A stretch of DNA of 64,000 nucleotides from a bacterium (lineage in GTDB: Bacteria > Vulcanimicrobiota > JABDET01): assembly GCA_021800275.1 (NCBI GenBank), contig JAJYZB010000012.1:1-64000 (forward strand), written 5' to 3'. Positions 10,731 through 20,759 of the stretch are shown here, one piece after another (the first letter of the stretch is position 1; each line of letters begins with the position of its first letter). The position numbers were made by a program, and so were the translations under genes. The notes beneath the pieces are model-generated. The model saw nothing but the letters and a program-made list of their open reading frames with translations. It searched no databases and had not been told where the DNA came from.

Positions 10731-11392
10731 GAATTGTTCTGCTTGGTCCTCCTGGAGCGGGAAAAGGGACACAGGCAAAACTGCTTGTCGAAAAGTTTGG
10801 CATTGTTCAAATTTCGACAGGCGATATTTTGAGAAAAGCTATTGCGCAAGAAAATGTTCTGGGCTCTCAAGTGAATTCTTATGTGCTGAAAGGGGAACTT
10901 GTTCCCGATTCTTTAATGGTTGATTTGATTCGAGAGAGATTAAATGAAAAAGATTGTCGAAATGGATTTGTCTTGGATGGCTTTCCACGCACTCTTGAAC
11001 AGGCAAAAGCTCTGGATGCTTTATTTAAAGAATTAGGTTTTTCTATTTCATGCGTTGTTGAGGTTCAGGCTCCTTTAGAAGAGATTATTAAACGGTTGAT
11101 TTTAAGGTGGAGCTGTCCTAACTGCGGTTCTGTTTATCATCTTGAAAATAATCCCCCAAAAGAAAAGGGGATTTGTGATATCTGTGGGTTACCCCTGGTG
11201 CAGAGAGAAGATGATAAAGAGGATTTGATTCGTCGAAGATATCATACTTATCAGGAATTGACAGAACCTTTAAGCGAATATTACGCGAAAAAAGGGGTTT
11301 TGATTCAAGTGGATGGGATGAAAGGAATTTCCGATCTCGGGAATATACTGGCATTTCGACTCTTAGAAAGAGAGAAAACCTTCAAGCGTTAA
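10727..11392 (+). CDS. adk: Adenylate kinase with zinc-type LID (CPNC...CDIC)
   Basis: MRIVLLGPPGAGKGTQA; LID domain with four Cys. Confidence 0.98.
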   Translation: MRIVLLGPPGAGKGTQAKLLVEKFGIVQISTGDILRKAIAQENVLGSQVNSYVLKGELVPDSLMVDLIRERLNEKDCRNGFVLDGFPRTLEQAKALDALFKELGFSISCVVEVQAPLEEIIKRLILRWSCPNCGSVYHLENNPPKEKGICDICGLPLVQREDDKEDLIRRRYHTYQELTEPLSEYYAKKGVLIQVDGMKGISDLGNILAFRLLEREKTFKR

Positions 11393-11398
11393 CGTTGC

Positions 11399-12145
11399 AT
11401 GATCAGCATAAAAGGGGAAAAAGAGGTTGAATCCATGCGGAAGGCAGGAAAAATTGCCGCTCTCTGCGTTGAAGGTCTAATTCCTCAGGTTGTTGTTGGA
11501 AATACTCCCCTAAAATTAGATCAATGGGCAGAACAATTTATTATTGACCATGGGGGAATTCCATCATTTAAAGGATATATGGGATATCCTGCATCTCTCT
11601 GCGTTTCAGTGAATGAAGAAGTCGTGCATGGGATTCCAACGTCTCGACCTTTTAAAGAAGGGGACCTGGTCAGTATTGATATTGGGGCTGTTTATCAAAG
11701 CTATCATTCTGATATGGCTGTCACAATACCGGTTGGCAAGATTTCAAAACAGAAGGAAAAATTGCTTTCTGTTACAAGGGATGCCCTCTATATAGGGATT
11801 GAGCAGGCTCGCTCAGGAAATCACGTTTCTGATATTTCGCATGCGATCCAGAAGTATGCGGAAAAAAATCGTTTTTCTGTGGTTCGAGAGCTCGTAGGAC
11901 ATGGAGTAGGAAAATCACTTCATGAAGAACCTCAAATTCCTAACCACGGAAAACCTGGAGAGGGTCCTGTTTTGGAATCCGGCATGACCATTGCGATAGA
12001 ACCGATGGTAAACATGGGAAATGCAAAGGTGAAGGTGAAAGATGATAAATGGACAGTTGTAACGGTTGACATGATGCCTTCAGCGCATTTTGAGCATACG
12101 ATTGTGATTACACACAATGGCGCTGAAATTTTAACGCTGCCTTAA
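11399..12145 (+). CDS. map: Methionine aminopeptidase type I
   Basis: HGIPTSRPFKEGDLVSIDIGA, GHGVGKSLHEEPQIPN. Confidence 0.97.
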   Translation: MISIKGEKEVESMRKAGKIAALCVEGLIPQVVVGNTPLKLDQWAEQFIIDHGGIPSFKGYMGYPASLCVSVNEEVVHGIPTSRPFKEGDLVSIDIGAVYQSYHSDMAVTIPVGKISKQKEKLLSVTRDALYIGIEQARSGNHVSDISHAIQKYAEKNRFSVVRELVGHGVGKSLHEEPQIPNHGKPGEGPVLESGMTIAIEPMVNMGNAKVKVKDDKWTVVTVDMMPSAHFEHTIVITHNGAEILTLP

Positions 12146-12393
12146 GATTCCCTTTGGGTTTTTGAAGTAAGGTATTCGCGTTTTTTCAGCCGTTTTCAAT
12201 TTGTGGATAAAAATTGACGCTAATTAAAGGAGAAAAAGTTGTTTTAGATGAATATAAGAATCCGATATATTGTGGGAAGCGAATTCAACCACCTCAGCCA
12301 CAACGTTTATGACCGAGAGGCAAGATGTGTGAGAGGGCGCTCTTTGGGTTCTGATATTTAATCCCCTGTATAAGGGTTCAAGAAGGAGATGAA

Positions 12394-12615
12394 ATGGCGA
12401 AGAAAGAAGAGGCGATAGAAGTTGAAGGGACAGTTGTTGAACCTCTTCCTAATGCTATGTTTCGAGTTGAGCTGGCAAATGGATATAAAGTATTAGCTCA
12501 TATCTCGGGAAAAATGAGAATGAATTTTATAAAGATTCTTCCTGGAGATAAGGTTATGGTGGAACTTTCTCCCTATGATCTTACAAGAGGCAGAATCATT
12601 TATCGTTATAAATGA
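12394..12615 (+). CDS. infA: Translation initiation factor IF-1
   Basis: [34 protein letters not shown]. Confidence 0.98.
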   Translation: MAKKEEAIEVEGTVVEPLPNAMFRVELANGYKVLAHISGKMRMNFIKILPGDKVMVELSPYDLTRGRIIYRYK

Positions 12616-12625
12616 GAGGGAAGCA

Positions 12626-12739
12626 ATGAAAGTAAAACCGTCTGTAAAAATCAGATGCGAGAAATGCAAAATTATCGTAAGAAGAGGAAAAATTAGGATT
12701 CTGTGTGAAAATCCTAAACACAAACAGGTGCAGGGATGA
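12626..12739 (+). CDS. rpmJ: 50S ribosomal protein L36 (zinc form)
   Basis: Direct translation [37 protein letters not shown]; below the ORF-track size cutoff. Confidence 0.96.
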   Translation: MKVKPSVKIRCEKCKIIVRRGKIRILCENPKHKQVQG

Positions 12740-12818
12740 CAGACTACTCTTCAAAGGCGGATTTTTGGATTGACTTGTCATCTGCTGCAAACAGGGAAAT
12801 GTTTGAAGGAGGGGAATA

Positions 12819-13211
12819 GTGGTTCGTATTGCTGGTGTTGATTTGCCCAATGATAAAAAGGTTGAATTTGCTCTGCGCTATATTTATGGGATTGGTCCAA
12901 TTCGTTCTAAGGAAACCTTGAAAGCCACAGGCGTTAATCCTGATGTTAGGGTTCGGAGTTTAAGTGAAGAAGAAATTGCAAAATTGAGATCTTATATCGA
13001 AAAGAATTTTAAAGTTGAAGGTGATTTAAGACGAGAGGTGCAGCAGAATATCAAACGTTTGATTGAAATTGGAGCTTATCGAGGTTTGCGCCACAGGAGA
13101 GGACTTCCTGTGCGCGGACAAAGAACGCACACGAATGCCAGGACTCGCAAAGGACCGAGAAGGGCGATCGTTGGCGCCAGAAAAACAACAAAAGAAACAG
13201 GCGCTAAATAA
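12819..13211 (+). CDS. rpsM: 30S ribosomal protein S13 (GTG start)
   Basis: [25 protein letters not shown]. Confidence 0.98.
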   Translation: MVRIAGVDLPNDKKVEFALRYIYGIGPIRSKETLKATGVNPDVRVRSLSEEEIAKLRSYIEKNFKVEGDLRREVQQNIKRLIEIGAYRGLRHRRGLPVRGQRTHTNARTRKGPRRAIVGARKTTKETGAK

Positions 13212-13228
13212 TAAAGGGGGAAAGAGCA

Positions 13229-13618
13229 TTGGCCGTTAAAAAAGGAGCTCGCAGAAAAAAAGAGATTAAGAATATAGCTAAAGGAGTGGCTCATATCCAG
13301 TCAACTTTCAATAATACGATTATATCAATCACGGACGATCAGGGCAATGCAGTTGCCTGGTCTTCTGCCGGAATTTTGGGATTTAAGGGTTCAAGAAAAA
13401 GCACTCCTTTCGCCGCTCAGATGGCTGCTCAAAGAGCAGCAGAAAAAGCGGTTGAACAAGGTGTTCGCAGAGTTGAGGTTTTTGTTAAAGGGCCAGGGGC
13501 GGGAAGAGAGGCAGCCATTCGCTCCCTTCAAGCAGCAGGACTTGAAATTAGTCTTATCAAAGATGTAACACCTATTCCACATAATGGCTGCAGACCTCGG
13601 AAAAGAAGGAGAGTGTAA
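13229..13618 (+). CDS. rpsK: 30S ribosomal protein S11 (TTG start)
   Basis: [30 protein letters not shown]. Confidence 0.98.
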   Translation: MAVKKGARRKKEIKNIAKGVAHIQSTFNNTIISITDDQGNAVAWSSAGILGFKGSRKSTPFAAQMAAQRAAEKAVEQGVRRVEVFVKGPGAGREAAIRSLQAAGLEISLIKDVTPIPHNGCRPRKRRRV

Positions 13619-13620
13619 TT

Positions 13621-14247
13621 TTGGGACGATATATTGGACCTGCATGCAGGCTGTGCAGAAGAGAGGGCGTAAAGTTGTTTTTAAAAGGAGATCGCTGCTT
13701 TACTCCGAAATGCGCGGTTGAAAAAAGGGCGTATGCCCCTGGACAGCATGGCCAAGCTAGAAAGAAAGTTTCTCCGTATGCGCTTCGATTGAGAGAAAAG
13801 CAGAAGCTTCGTAAAATCTACGGAATTTTAGAAACACAGTTTTCCAATTACATGGGAAAAGCTGAAAGAATGAAAGGGATGACAGGCGAAAATCTTCTTG
13901 GTCTGCTGGAACGTAGGCTCGACAATGTTATTTTTAGAATTGGCTTGGCATCTTCTAGAAATCAAGCTAGACAACTGGTTCTTCATGGCCATTTCTTGGT
14001 TAATTCGAAAAAAGTTAATGTTCCATCCTTTATTGTCAGACCAGGGGATAAAGTTCAGATTCATGACTCCAGCAGAAGCAAGGTGCTTATTAAGTCGAAC
14101 CTGGAGTCTGCCCAGTCTAAAAATATTCCTTCCTGGATCCAGATGGATGTTTCAACTGGGGCGGCCCAAGTCATGGCATTCCCAAAAAGAGAAGAAATAG
14201 ACGTTTCTGTGCGAGAAAATTTAGTTGTCGAATTTTATTCTCGATAG
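13621..14247 (+). CDS. rpsD: 30S ribosomal protein S4, zinc form (TTG start)
   Basis: [30 protein letters not shown]. Confidence 0.98.
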   Translation: MGRYIGPACRLCRREGVKLFLKGDRCFTPKCAVEKRAYAPGQHGQARKKVSPYALRLREKQKLRKIYGILETQFSNYMGKAERMKGMTGENLLGLLERRLDNVIFRIGLASSRNQARQLVLHGHFLVNSKKVNVPSFIVRPGDKVQIHDSSRSKVLIKSNLESAQSKNIPSWIQMDVSTGAAQVMAFPKREEIDVSVRENLVVEFYSR

Positions 14248-14359
14248 CGATTATATGAATAGAATCATTGATGGTCAGCAAGAGACGTTTTTAGTTAGTG
14301 AGCATGAGTGTGAGAACAAAATAGCTCCACAGGAGCTTTAAAAATGGAGGTTATAGATC

Positions 14360-15394
14360 GTGCCCGTTAAAAAAGAATTACAAGACTTAACAAAAGCTGT
14401 TTTATCCATTTCAGGTTCAGGGGAGTATATGGAAAAAAGTGATTCGTTAAATCTTCTGTCCTTTGGTTCAGAGCCTCAAGTCGCGATAGAAGTTATCACT
14501 CAGACCGATGATTATGGTCGCTTTTTAATTACGCCTCTTCAAAAGGGTTATGGTACAACCCTTGGCAACTCCCTTCGTAGAGTTCTTTTAAGCGGACTTC
14601 CTGGCACTGCCATTACCTTTGTAAAAATTGAAGGAGTGCTTCACGAGTTTTCAACAATTCCTGGCATTCTAGAGGACACAACTGAAATTGTGTTAAATTT
14701 GAAAAAGGTTCGATTTCGTTCCTATACAAGTGAACCGAAAATTTTAAAGATTGACGTCAAGGGTGAGCATGAAGTGACTGCGAAAGAAATTCAAGGAACT
14801 TCTGAAATCGAGGTCTTAAATCAGGAACATCACATTGCTACTTTGACCGATAAAAATGCCCGACTGGCAGTGGAGTTAGGAGTTGCTAAAGGGAAAGGAT
14901 TCGTTTCTGCTGAAGAGCACCCATTCGAACACCAGATTGGATTAATTCCGATTGATTCTCTTTTTTCTCCCGTCTATAAAGTAAATTATTTTACCGAGGA
15001 TACTCGTGTGGGACAGTCAACAAATTATGAGAAACTTCATCTTGAACTATGGACCGATAAATCTCTCCGCCCGGATGAGGCTCTATCTGAATCTGCGCGA
15101 CTTTTGACTCGACATTTCGAATTGATCATGAATTTAGGAAAAGAAGCCGCTTCTGAAGCAGCGGGAAGTTCTAAGGAAAAATCTGTTATGGATACAACAA
15201 TCGAAGAATTAGAGTTATCTGTTCGTTCTTACAATTGTCTTAAAAGAGCTAATATTCAAGCTGTCGGAGATTTAGTTAAATATACTGAAGCGGACTTAAT
15301 GAATGTTCGTAATTTCGGCGCAAAATCTTTAGATGAAATTAATGACAAACTAAAAGTTTTAGGGTTATCCCTTCGAAAAGAGGAAATGAAATGA
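14360..15394 (+). CDS. rpoA: DNA-directed RNA polymerase subunit alpha (GTG start)
   Basis: RFLITPLQKGYGTTLGNSLRRVLLSGLPGTAIT; C-terminal alpha-CTD. Confidence 0.98.
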   Translation: MPVKKELQDLTKAVLSISGSGEYMEKSDSLNLLSFGSEPQVAIEVITQTDDYGRFLITPLQKGYGTTLGNSLRRVLLSGLPGTAITFVKIEGVLHEFSTIPGILEDTTEIVLNLKKVRFRSYTSEPKILKIDVKGEHEVTAKEIQGTSEIEVLNQEHHIATLTDKNARLAVELGVAKGKGFVSAEEHPFEHQIGLIPIDSLFSPVYKVNYFTEDTRVGQSTNYEKLHLELWTDKSLRPDEALSESARLLTRHFELIMNLGKEAASEAAGSSKEKSVMDTTIEELELSVRSYNCLKRANIQAVGDLVKYTEADLMNVRNFGAKSLDEINDKLKVLGLSLRKEEMK

Positions 15395-15765
15395 GGCACC
15401 GTAAAGTTTCTGTTCGTCTTGGAAGACAGACCGGCCATCGGCAGGCGCTTTTGCGAAATTTAGCTACTTCTTTGTTTGTGCATGGTCGAATTACAACAAC
15501 AGAAACAAAAGCAAAAGAACTGTGTCGATTCGCTTCTAAATTAATAACACTTGCTAAAAAGGGGGATTTGACCAGTCGAAGGCGAGTTTTGGAAGATATT
15601 CAGAACAAAGAGGTTACAAAAAAATTGTTTGAAATCATTGCATCTCAATATCAGAATCGTCAGCCTGCAGATTCTGGGGGACAGGGTGGATATATTCGGA
15701 TGGTGAAGAAGGGGCTGCCTAGAAAAGGTGATGGAGCTCCGGTTGCAATTGTTGAGCTGGTTTAA
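15391..15765 (+). CDS. rplQ: 50S ribosomal protein L17
   Basis: MRHRKVSVRLGRQTGHRQALLRNLATSLF. Confidence 0.98.
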   Translation: MRHRKVSVRLGRQTGHRQALLRNLATSLFVHGRITTTETKAKELCRFASKLITLAKKGDLTSRRRVLEDIQNKEVTKKLFEIIASQYQNRQPADSGGQGGYIRMVKKGLPRKGDGAPVAIVELV

Positions 15766-15774
15766 TAAAGATCT

Positions 15775-16569
15775 TTGCGATGTATTAAACTTGAAGTCGA
15801 GTATGATGGCGGGAAGTTTTTTGGATTCCAAAAGCAGAGGAATCAAAGAACCGTTCAGGAAAGCTTAGAAAAAGCGATTCAAGAAATTTGTCAGAAAACA
15901 AGCTCTGTTATAGGCGCTGGAAGAACAGATGCAGGTGTTCATGCTTTTGGACAGGTTTGTCATTTTAAAACTCCTAGTTTGATTCCTTGTGAAAATTTGT
16001 TTAAAGGTTTGAATAGTATTTTAGCTCCTGATATCGTGATAAAAAAGGTTACTGACGTTTCCGAGAATTTTCATGCACGGTATTCGGCGATTGGGAGAAG
16101 TTACTGCTATTTGATTTTGAATCGTTTTTATCCTTCTGCTTTTTTAGATCCTTATTCCCATTGGATTCCTCAGCCTCTAAATGTGGATTTAATGAAAAGC
16201 GCTTGTCAATATTTCGTAGGAAAGCAAGATTATTCCGGGTTTAAAGGGGCTGGTTCTGGGGAAAAAAACAATGTGGTTTGGGTTAAAAAAGTTTTTTGTT
16301 TTCGCAGCGCTGAATCATCAGTTTTTTTTTCTTTAGAAATGCATCCTTTTTTCTTTTCAGATTTTAGTCAAGACATTATTTTTTTTTACATTGAGGCTGA
16401 TCGCTTTTTGTACCATATGGTTAGAAATATTATGGGAACATTGATTGAGATTGGGTTAGAAAAAAGGGCGCCTGATGATGTAAAAAAAATTTTAGTTTCA
16501 AAAAATCGAAAACTTGCTGGGCCAACCGTTTCACCCAAAGGCTTATTTTTACTAAAAGTTTTCTATTAA
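15775..16569 (+). CDS. truA: tRNA pseudouridine synthase A (TTG start)
   Basis: IGAGRTDAGVHAFGQVCHF; FLYHMVRNIMGTLIEIG. Confidence 0.95.
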   Translation: MRCIKLEVEYDGGKFFGFQKQRNQRTVQESLEKAIQEICQKTSSVIGAGRTDAGVHAFGQVCHFKTPSLIPCENLFKGLNSILAPDIVIKKVTDVSENFHARYSAIGRSYCYLILNRFYPSAFLDPYSHWIPQPLNVDLMKSACQYFVGKQDYSGFKGAGSGEKNNVVWVKKVFCFRSAESSVFFSLEMHPFFFSDFSQDIIFFYIEADRFLYHMVRNIMGTLIEIGLEKRAPDDVKKILVSKNRKLAGPTVSPKGLFLLKVFY

Positions 16570-16656
16570 AAGCGTACAAGCGCGCCCCAAAAAGCCTTTG
16601 GTGATTTTTTCTCTGTGACAAAATGCTTTCAGATATAAGAACAACAAATTTTTGCG

Positions 16657-16688
16657 TTGAACAGGAAATAGGACAAAGATGCTATAAT
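16657..16688 (+). promoter_or_regulatory. Putative sigma70-type promoter with extended -10 (TGCTATAAT; weak -35 TTGAAC at 20-bp spacing)
   Basis: TGC-TATAAT at 16680-16688, directly upstream of a ggggggagg SD-like run. Confidence 0.5.
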
Positions 16689-16712
16689 TAAGAAGAAGGG
16701 GGGGAGGATTTT

Positions 16713-17135
16713 ATCTTTTTTTGGAAGAAAGACAAAAAAGCTGAAAAGCACTCTTCTAATCACAAGACTGGCTCTGAAAAAAGAGAAAGCGAGAGGGTTT
16801 GTCATACTGTTTCAGTTCGATCCCGAAGGCTCCCAGGGAACAAAGGTATTGCGCGAGATATTTCTTTGACAGGTTTGAAAATTGAGGGAGGTGGAGTGAG
16901 CGAAAGACTGGAAGCCGGTCCTCCTATTCAGATAGGGGAGAGATTTTCGCTTACTTTAGATTTAGATTTGGTCAGTGAAAGTATTACAGCAACCGTGGAG
17001 GTCATTTGGGTTAAAAGACTGCCCCGATTTGCGTTTGAAGCTGGGCTTCGTTTTTTTGAAATTGGAGAAAATGAAAAAGATTTACTTTCTAGATATTTGG
17101 ACAAAGTAAAGGCTTCTCTGGATAGATTTCTTTAA
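16713..17135 (+). CDS. PilZ-domain protein; start uncertain (track starts at the internal TTG 16866)
   Basis: The frame is open upstream to 16692 and encodes RESERVCHTVSVRSRRLPGNKGIARDISLTGLKIEGG, matching PilZ-type R-rich / DxSxxG signatures. Confidence 0.65.
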   Translation: MFFWKKDKKAEKHSSNHKTGSEKRESERVCHTVSVRSRRLPGNKGIARDISLTGLKIEGGGVSERLEAGPPIQIGERFSLTLDLDLVSESITATVEVIWVKRLPRFAFEAGLRFFEIGENEKDLLSRYLDKVKASLDRFL

Positions 17136-19843
17136 TGTTTACGGCTTAATTTTTCTAAAATTTTGCCTAGCTCTTTTATGTCTCTGCCATATTTGCTCCA
17201 GTCCATGTTCCGTTCGGCTTCAATGGCTTTTTGATATAGAGAATAAGCTTTGTTTATCGTTGACAGTGCTGTTAATTTTTTTTCAATGGGAAGTTTCAAA
17301 TTTTTATTAAGTGCTGCCGCCTTTCCATTTTGAGGCGTGCTTTGAGGCATGTTTTGAATGCCAAATAAAGATGCCAGCGCCTGTTTCAGGTTTTCATCCA
17401 TTTGGATTTGATTGCCATATGCCACTAGCACTAATTTCAATTCAGGCAGTTCCCTTTGGGCAGCTTCAAGATAAATGGGTTCCACATATAACATGACATT
17501 CCGAATTGGAATAACTTGAAGATGGCCTATTTGGATATTTGAACCTTGCTGTCCCAGCAGTGTTCTGAGTTTAGAAAATCTAGGATCTTGATTGATTCTT
17601 GCCTGAACCTGTGATGGGCCGAAAACAAGTCTATCTTTAGAGAATTCAAACACAAGTCTCTGCCCATAATAGGGTGGATCGCAGCGTGCGGCAAACCAGG
17701 CTTCCATATTGTCTTTTCTGTATGGAGTAAAAGGCACCATAATAAGAAATTCGGGTTTTTTATCCCCTGGGAGCTGCATTAAGACATAATAGGGTTTAAC
17801 GATTCCACCTGTTTCCTGGTGCGCAAACTGCCACAGATCTTCGCGGTTATAAAATACGCTTGGATCTGTCATGTGGTAGAGTGTATAAACTTCAGCCTGA
17901 GCTAAAAAATAATTTTCTGGGATTCGAATATGGGCTTTTAAACTCTTAGGCATTTGAGAAAATGGTCTGAATAAACTTGGAAATTCTCTTGAATACATTT
18001 GAATGATAGGATCATTGGGATCCACAATATAGTATTTCAAAGTCCCATTATAGGCATTAATGACAACTTTCACTGAATTTCGAATATAATTTACAATATG
18101 TCCATGAAATTCTATCTGCTGGGAATATGGAAAGTATTTGTTGATTGTATAGGCATCACAGATCCAATAGAGTTTTCCATGATCTATGACAGGATATGGA
18201 TCTGAGTCGTAAGTTAAAAGCGGAAAGGCTTTTTTCAGACGTTCCTGGATCTGTCGGTGATACATGATTTTAGAGTTGGAGTTTATGGCGCTGGCGAACA
18301 GGATCTGATAGGAAAAGTGATACGCAAAAAAGAGGCGCTTAAAAAAAGAGTTTAAAGGAACTCCACCTGAGCCATGATAATGGGTCCATTTATTTTTGTT
18401 TCCGTACGGGTAATTGAACTCACTCTGTTCAGTGTTAACAATAGCGTATTTCCTGCCAAACTCTCCATAGTAAACTTGCGGCTGAGTTACTTTGAGTTCT
18501 GGAACACCAGTAGGAGGAATATTTTTTAAAAAATAGACAGGTAGGCCGTGAGAAGTGACCTGATTGACTGGAGCGGCGACAACTCCATAACCATGTGTGA
18601 AAATTAAGTGGTTATTGATCCAGCTTTTGCTGGGAAGATGGCTGTAATCTAACTCGCGGACAGACAGAATAAGTTCTTTTAACTGATGATGAACAGAATA
18701 ACGATCTACATCTGCATTTGTAAACTTGTAGTAGGGTCGAATTTCTTGCATTTGAGCCAGAGTTTTTAATAAAGGAGCGCGATCCCAGATTCGTATATTT
18801 TGAAAAGTGGCTGCATGAGTTTGAATATCATTTTGATTCAGATGAGAGTTTGCGTGTATTTCTTTTATGGCGACGTGTCTAAGTCCGTAAGCTGTTTGTG
18901 TGTATTTTATCATATTTTTGATAAAAGGTTTTTCTCTTCGCAGTTCGCTTGGGATGACTCGAAATTTTTCAATGAGGGCGGGATAAGCGACAAGAGCGAT
19001 TGAACATAAAATCCATAATCCCCCAGCTGCGATGACAGGCTTCCAGTTCTGCAGTTTGACATTTAGAAAAAGGAGAACAGCGGTTAAAAGAGCCATGAAG
19101 ATGGCTGCTTTTAGAAGTGGAATAGTGGCATACATTTGGGTGTATCCTACCCCAAAAATAAGATGGTGCTGCGTCAACATTTCATTATAAATTCCGATCC
19201 AATAACCTGCTCCTTTGATTAACGCTAAAATTCCAAGCAGGATAGAAAGATGGGCGGTTACAATAGAATGCATTTTCACTCCATCCTGGGTTAGAGCCAG
19301 AACTTTTTGAATTCCGTAAGAAATGACTCCTAGAGCTAAAGCCATTAAAAAACTTGCAAAGAGAATTTGGTAAAAAAATGTGAAAATAGGGAGAAGAAAT
19401 ACATAAAAAGAAACGTTCTTATTAAATACAGGGTCCGTTAAGTGAAAATTAGGATGAGCAATAAGGGGAAGTATAATAGGCCAGTTAACAGCGGCTTGAA
19501 GAGCTGTTAAAAAAGAGATAAATCCTGCTGAAAGATAAAGCAGAGGGAATAAATAGGGTCTGATCAGGTGCTCTGGAAACTCTAGAATGTTTCCTTCTAA
19601 AACTCTTATTTTCATGGGCGCTTTTCTTTTTGAAATGAATAGAGTCATAAAGGAAGGGAAGAACATAACCAGAAAAACAATGAAAAACAGCGCGATTTTT
19701 AATTCAAGTGAACGTATAAAATAGAGTGTATTTCCAATTTCTTGGAGCCACCACCAGTTTACAAGTAAATTAGCGGCTTCTCGAGAAAAAAGGAAAAACA
19801 AAACAATGACAACGACAATAATTCTAAAAAAATTTTTCGACAA
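17132..19843 (-). CDS. UPF0182 family (COG1615-like) large membrane protein
   Basis: Seven-TM-like N-terminus and long soluble domain with motifs such as YGVVAAPVNQVTSHGLPVYFLKNIPP. Confidence 0.85.
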   Translation of the reverse strand: MSKNFFRIIVVVIVLFFLFSREAANLLVNWWWLQEIGNTLYFIRSLELKIALFFIVFLVMFFPSFMTLFISKRKAPMKIRVLEGNILEFPEHLIRPYLFPLLYLSAGFISFLTALQAAVNWPIILPLIAHPNFHLTDPVFNKNVSFYVFLLPIFTFFYQILFASFLMALALGVISYGIQKVLALTQDGVKMHSIVTAHLSILLGILALIKGAGYWIGIYNEMLTQHHLIFGVGYTQMYATIPLLKAAIFMALLTAVLLFLNVKLQNWKPVIAAGGLWILCSIALVAYPALIEKFRVIPSELRREKPFIKNMIKYTQTAYGLRHVAIKEIHANSHLNQNDIQTHAATFQNIRIWDRAPLLKTLAQMQEIRPYYKFTNADVDRYSVHHQLKELILSVRELDYSHLPSKSWINNHLIFTHGYGVVAAPVNQVTSHGLPVYFLKNIPPTGVPELKVTQPQVYYGEFGRKYAIVNTEQSEFNYPYGNKNKWTHYHGSGGVPLNSFFKRLFFAYHFSYQILFASAINSNSKIMYHRQIQERLKKAFPLLTYDSDPYPVIDHGKLYWICDAYTINKYFPYSQQIEFHGHIVNYIRNSVKVVINAYNGTLKYYIVDPNDPIIQMYSREFPSLFRPFSQMPKSLKAHIRIPENYFLAQAEVYTLYHMTDPSVFYNREDLWQFAHQETGGIVKPYYVLMQLPGDKKPEFLIMVPFTPYRKDNMEAWFAARCDPPYYGQRLVFEFSKDRLVFGPSQVQARINQDPRFSKLRTLLGQQGSNIQIGHLQVIPIRNVMLYVEPIYLEAAQRELPELKLVLVAYGNQIQMDENLKQALASLFGIQNMPQSTPQNGKAAALNKNLKLPIEKKLTALSTINKAYSLYQKAIEAERNMDWSKYGRDIKELGKILEKLSRKH

Positions 19844-19857
19844 AGATCGTTCCTTTT

Positions 19858-20757
19858 TCAGCTATTTATCGTCAATTTTTTTTCTTCTGCTTTTAAAGAT
19901 GTTTTATGGTTTGCAAGCACTATCTCGAATTGATGCGCAGCTTTTTTAAATGCGCCTTTTAGTTCGTACAAATAAGCAAGATGAATTCGAGTTGAAAGGT
20001 CGTCAGGATCAGAAACAACCGTTTTTTTGAGTTTTAAGATGTTCTTCCAGGTTGCTGCAGGAACAGATTTTAGAGTGCTGCTGTATTCTGGTAAATTTGT
20101 GACAGCCATTTCAAAACCTGTAAGGGCTTTTGCATTTCTTTTTTGTTTTTTATAAACTTTTCCCAACTCATAAAAAGCGACTGGATACTTCATTCCCTTA
20201 TAGTAAATGAATTGTCGAAAAGCTTTAACTGCTGAGTTAAGTTTGTTTTCTTTTTCATAAAGTGTTCCCAGCCAGTAATATGCATTTGAAACGCGGAATG
20301 GTTTTCCTATGGATGCTTGTTTAAAATCATTGAGAGCTTTTTTGATATTCTTGGTTTGCATAGCTTTCATTCCTTCTTGAAACCAGATTTTTGCTTTTTT
20401 TACAAGAGCTGCATGAACATGGGCAGTTTCACCCGGGCTGACAGTTATTGTTTTTATGTAGGGTAGATATTTCAGACCTGCATCAATTCGAATCAGGTAT
20501 TTTCCAGGATTTAGTTTTGAGAGGCACAGCGGTGTTCTGCCAACAGCTTGATGATTAACGAAACATACAGATTTAGAAGGGTCTGTTGAAATTTCAATTC
20601 GTGCTGTTTTATTGATGGGTGAACTCTGGCATAGGGAATTAGAAGTATAATAATGGGGAGGTACGACCTTGAATCTATCGCACCAACCACTTTTAGCTGC
20701 TAGAAGAGCTGCAGCTGAAAATAGTGCGATAATGTTTATTAAAAATATTTTTTTCAT
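19858..20757 (-). CDS. Exported PEGA-domain / TPR-repeat protein
   Basis: Signal peptide at MKKIFLINIIALF; PEGA-like IEISTDPSKSVCFVNHQAVGRTPLCLSKLNPGKYLIRI; TPR-like repeats. Start revised to 20757, which has an upstream SD. Confidence 0.7.
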   Translation of the reverse strand: MKKIFLINIIALFSAAALLAAKSGWCDRFKVVPPHYYTSNSLCQSSPINKTARIEISTDPSKSVCFVNHQAVGRTPLCLSKLNPGKYLIRIDAGLKYLPYIKTITVSPGETAHVHAALVKKAKIWFQEGMKAMQTKNIKKALNDFKQASIGKPFRVSNAYYWLGTLYEKENKLNSAVKAFRQFIYYKGMKYPVAFYELGKVYKKQKRNAKALTGFEMAVTNLPEYSSTLKSVPAATWKNILKLKKTVVSDPDDLSTRIHLAYLYELKGAFKKAAHQFEIVLANHKTSLKAEEKKLTINS

Positions 20758-20759
20758 CT

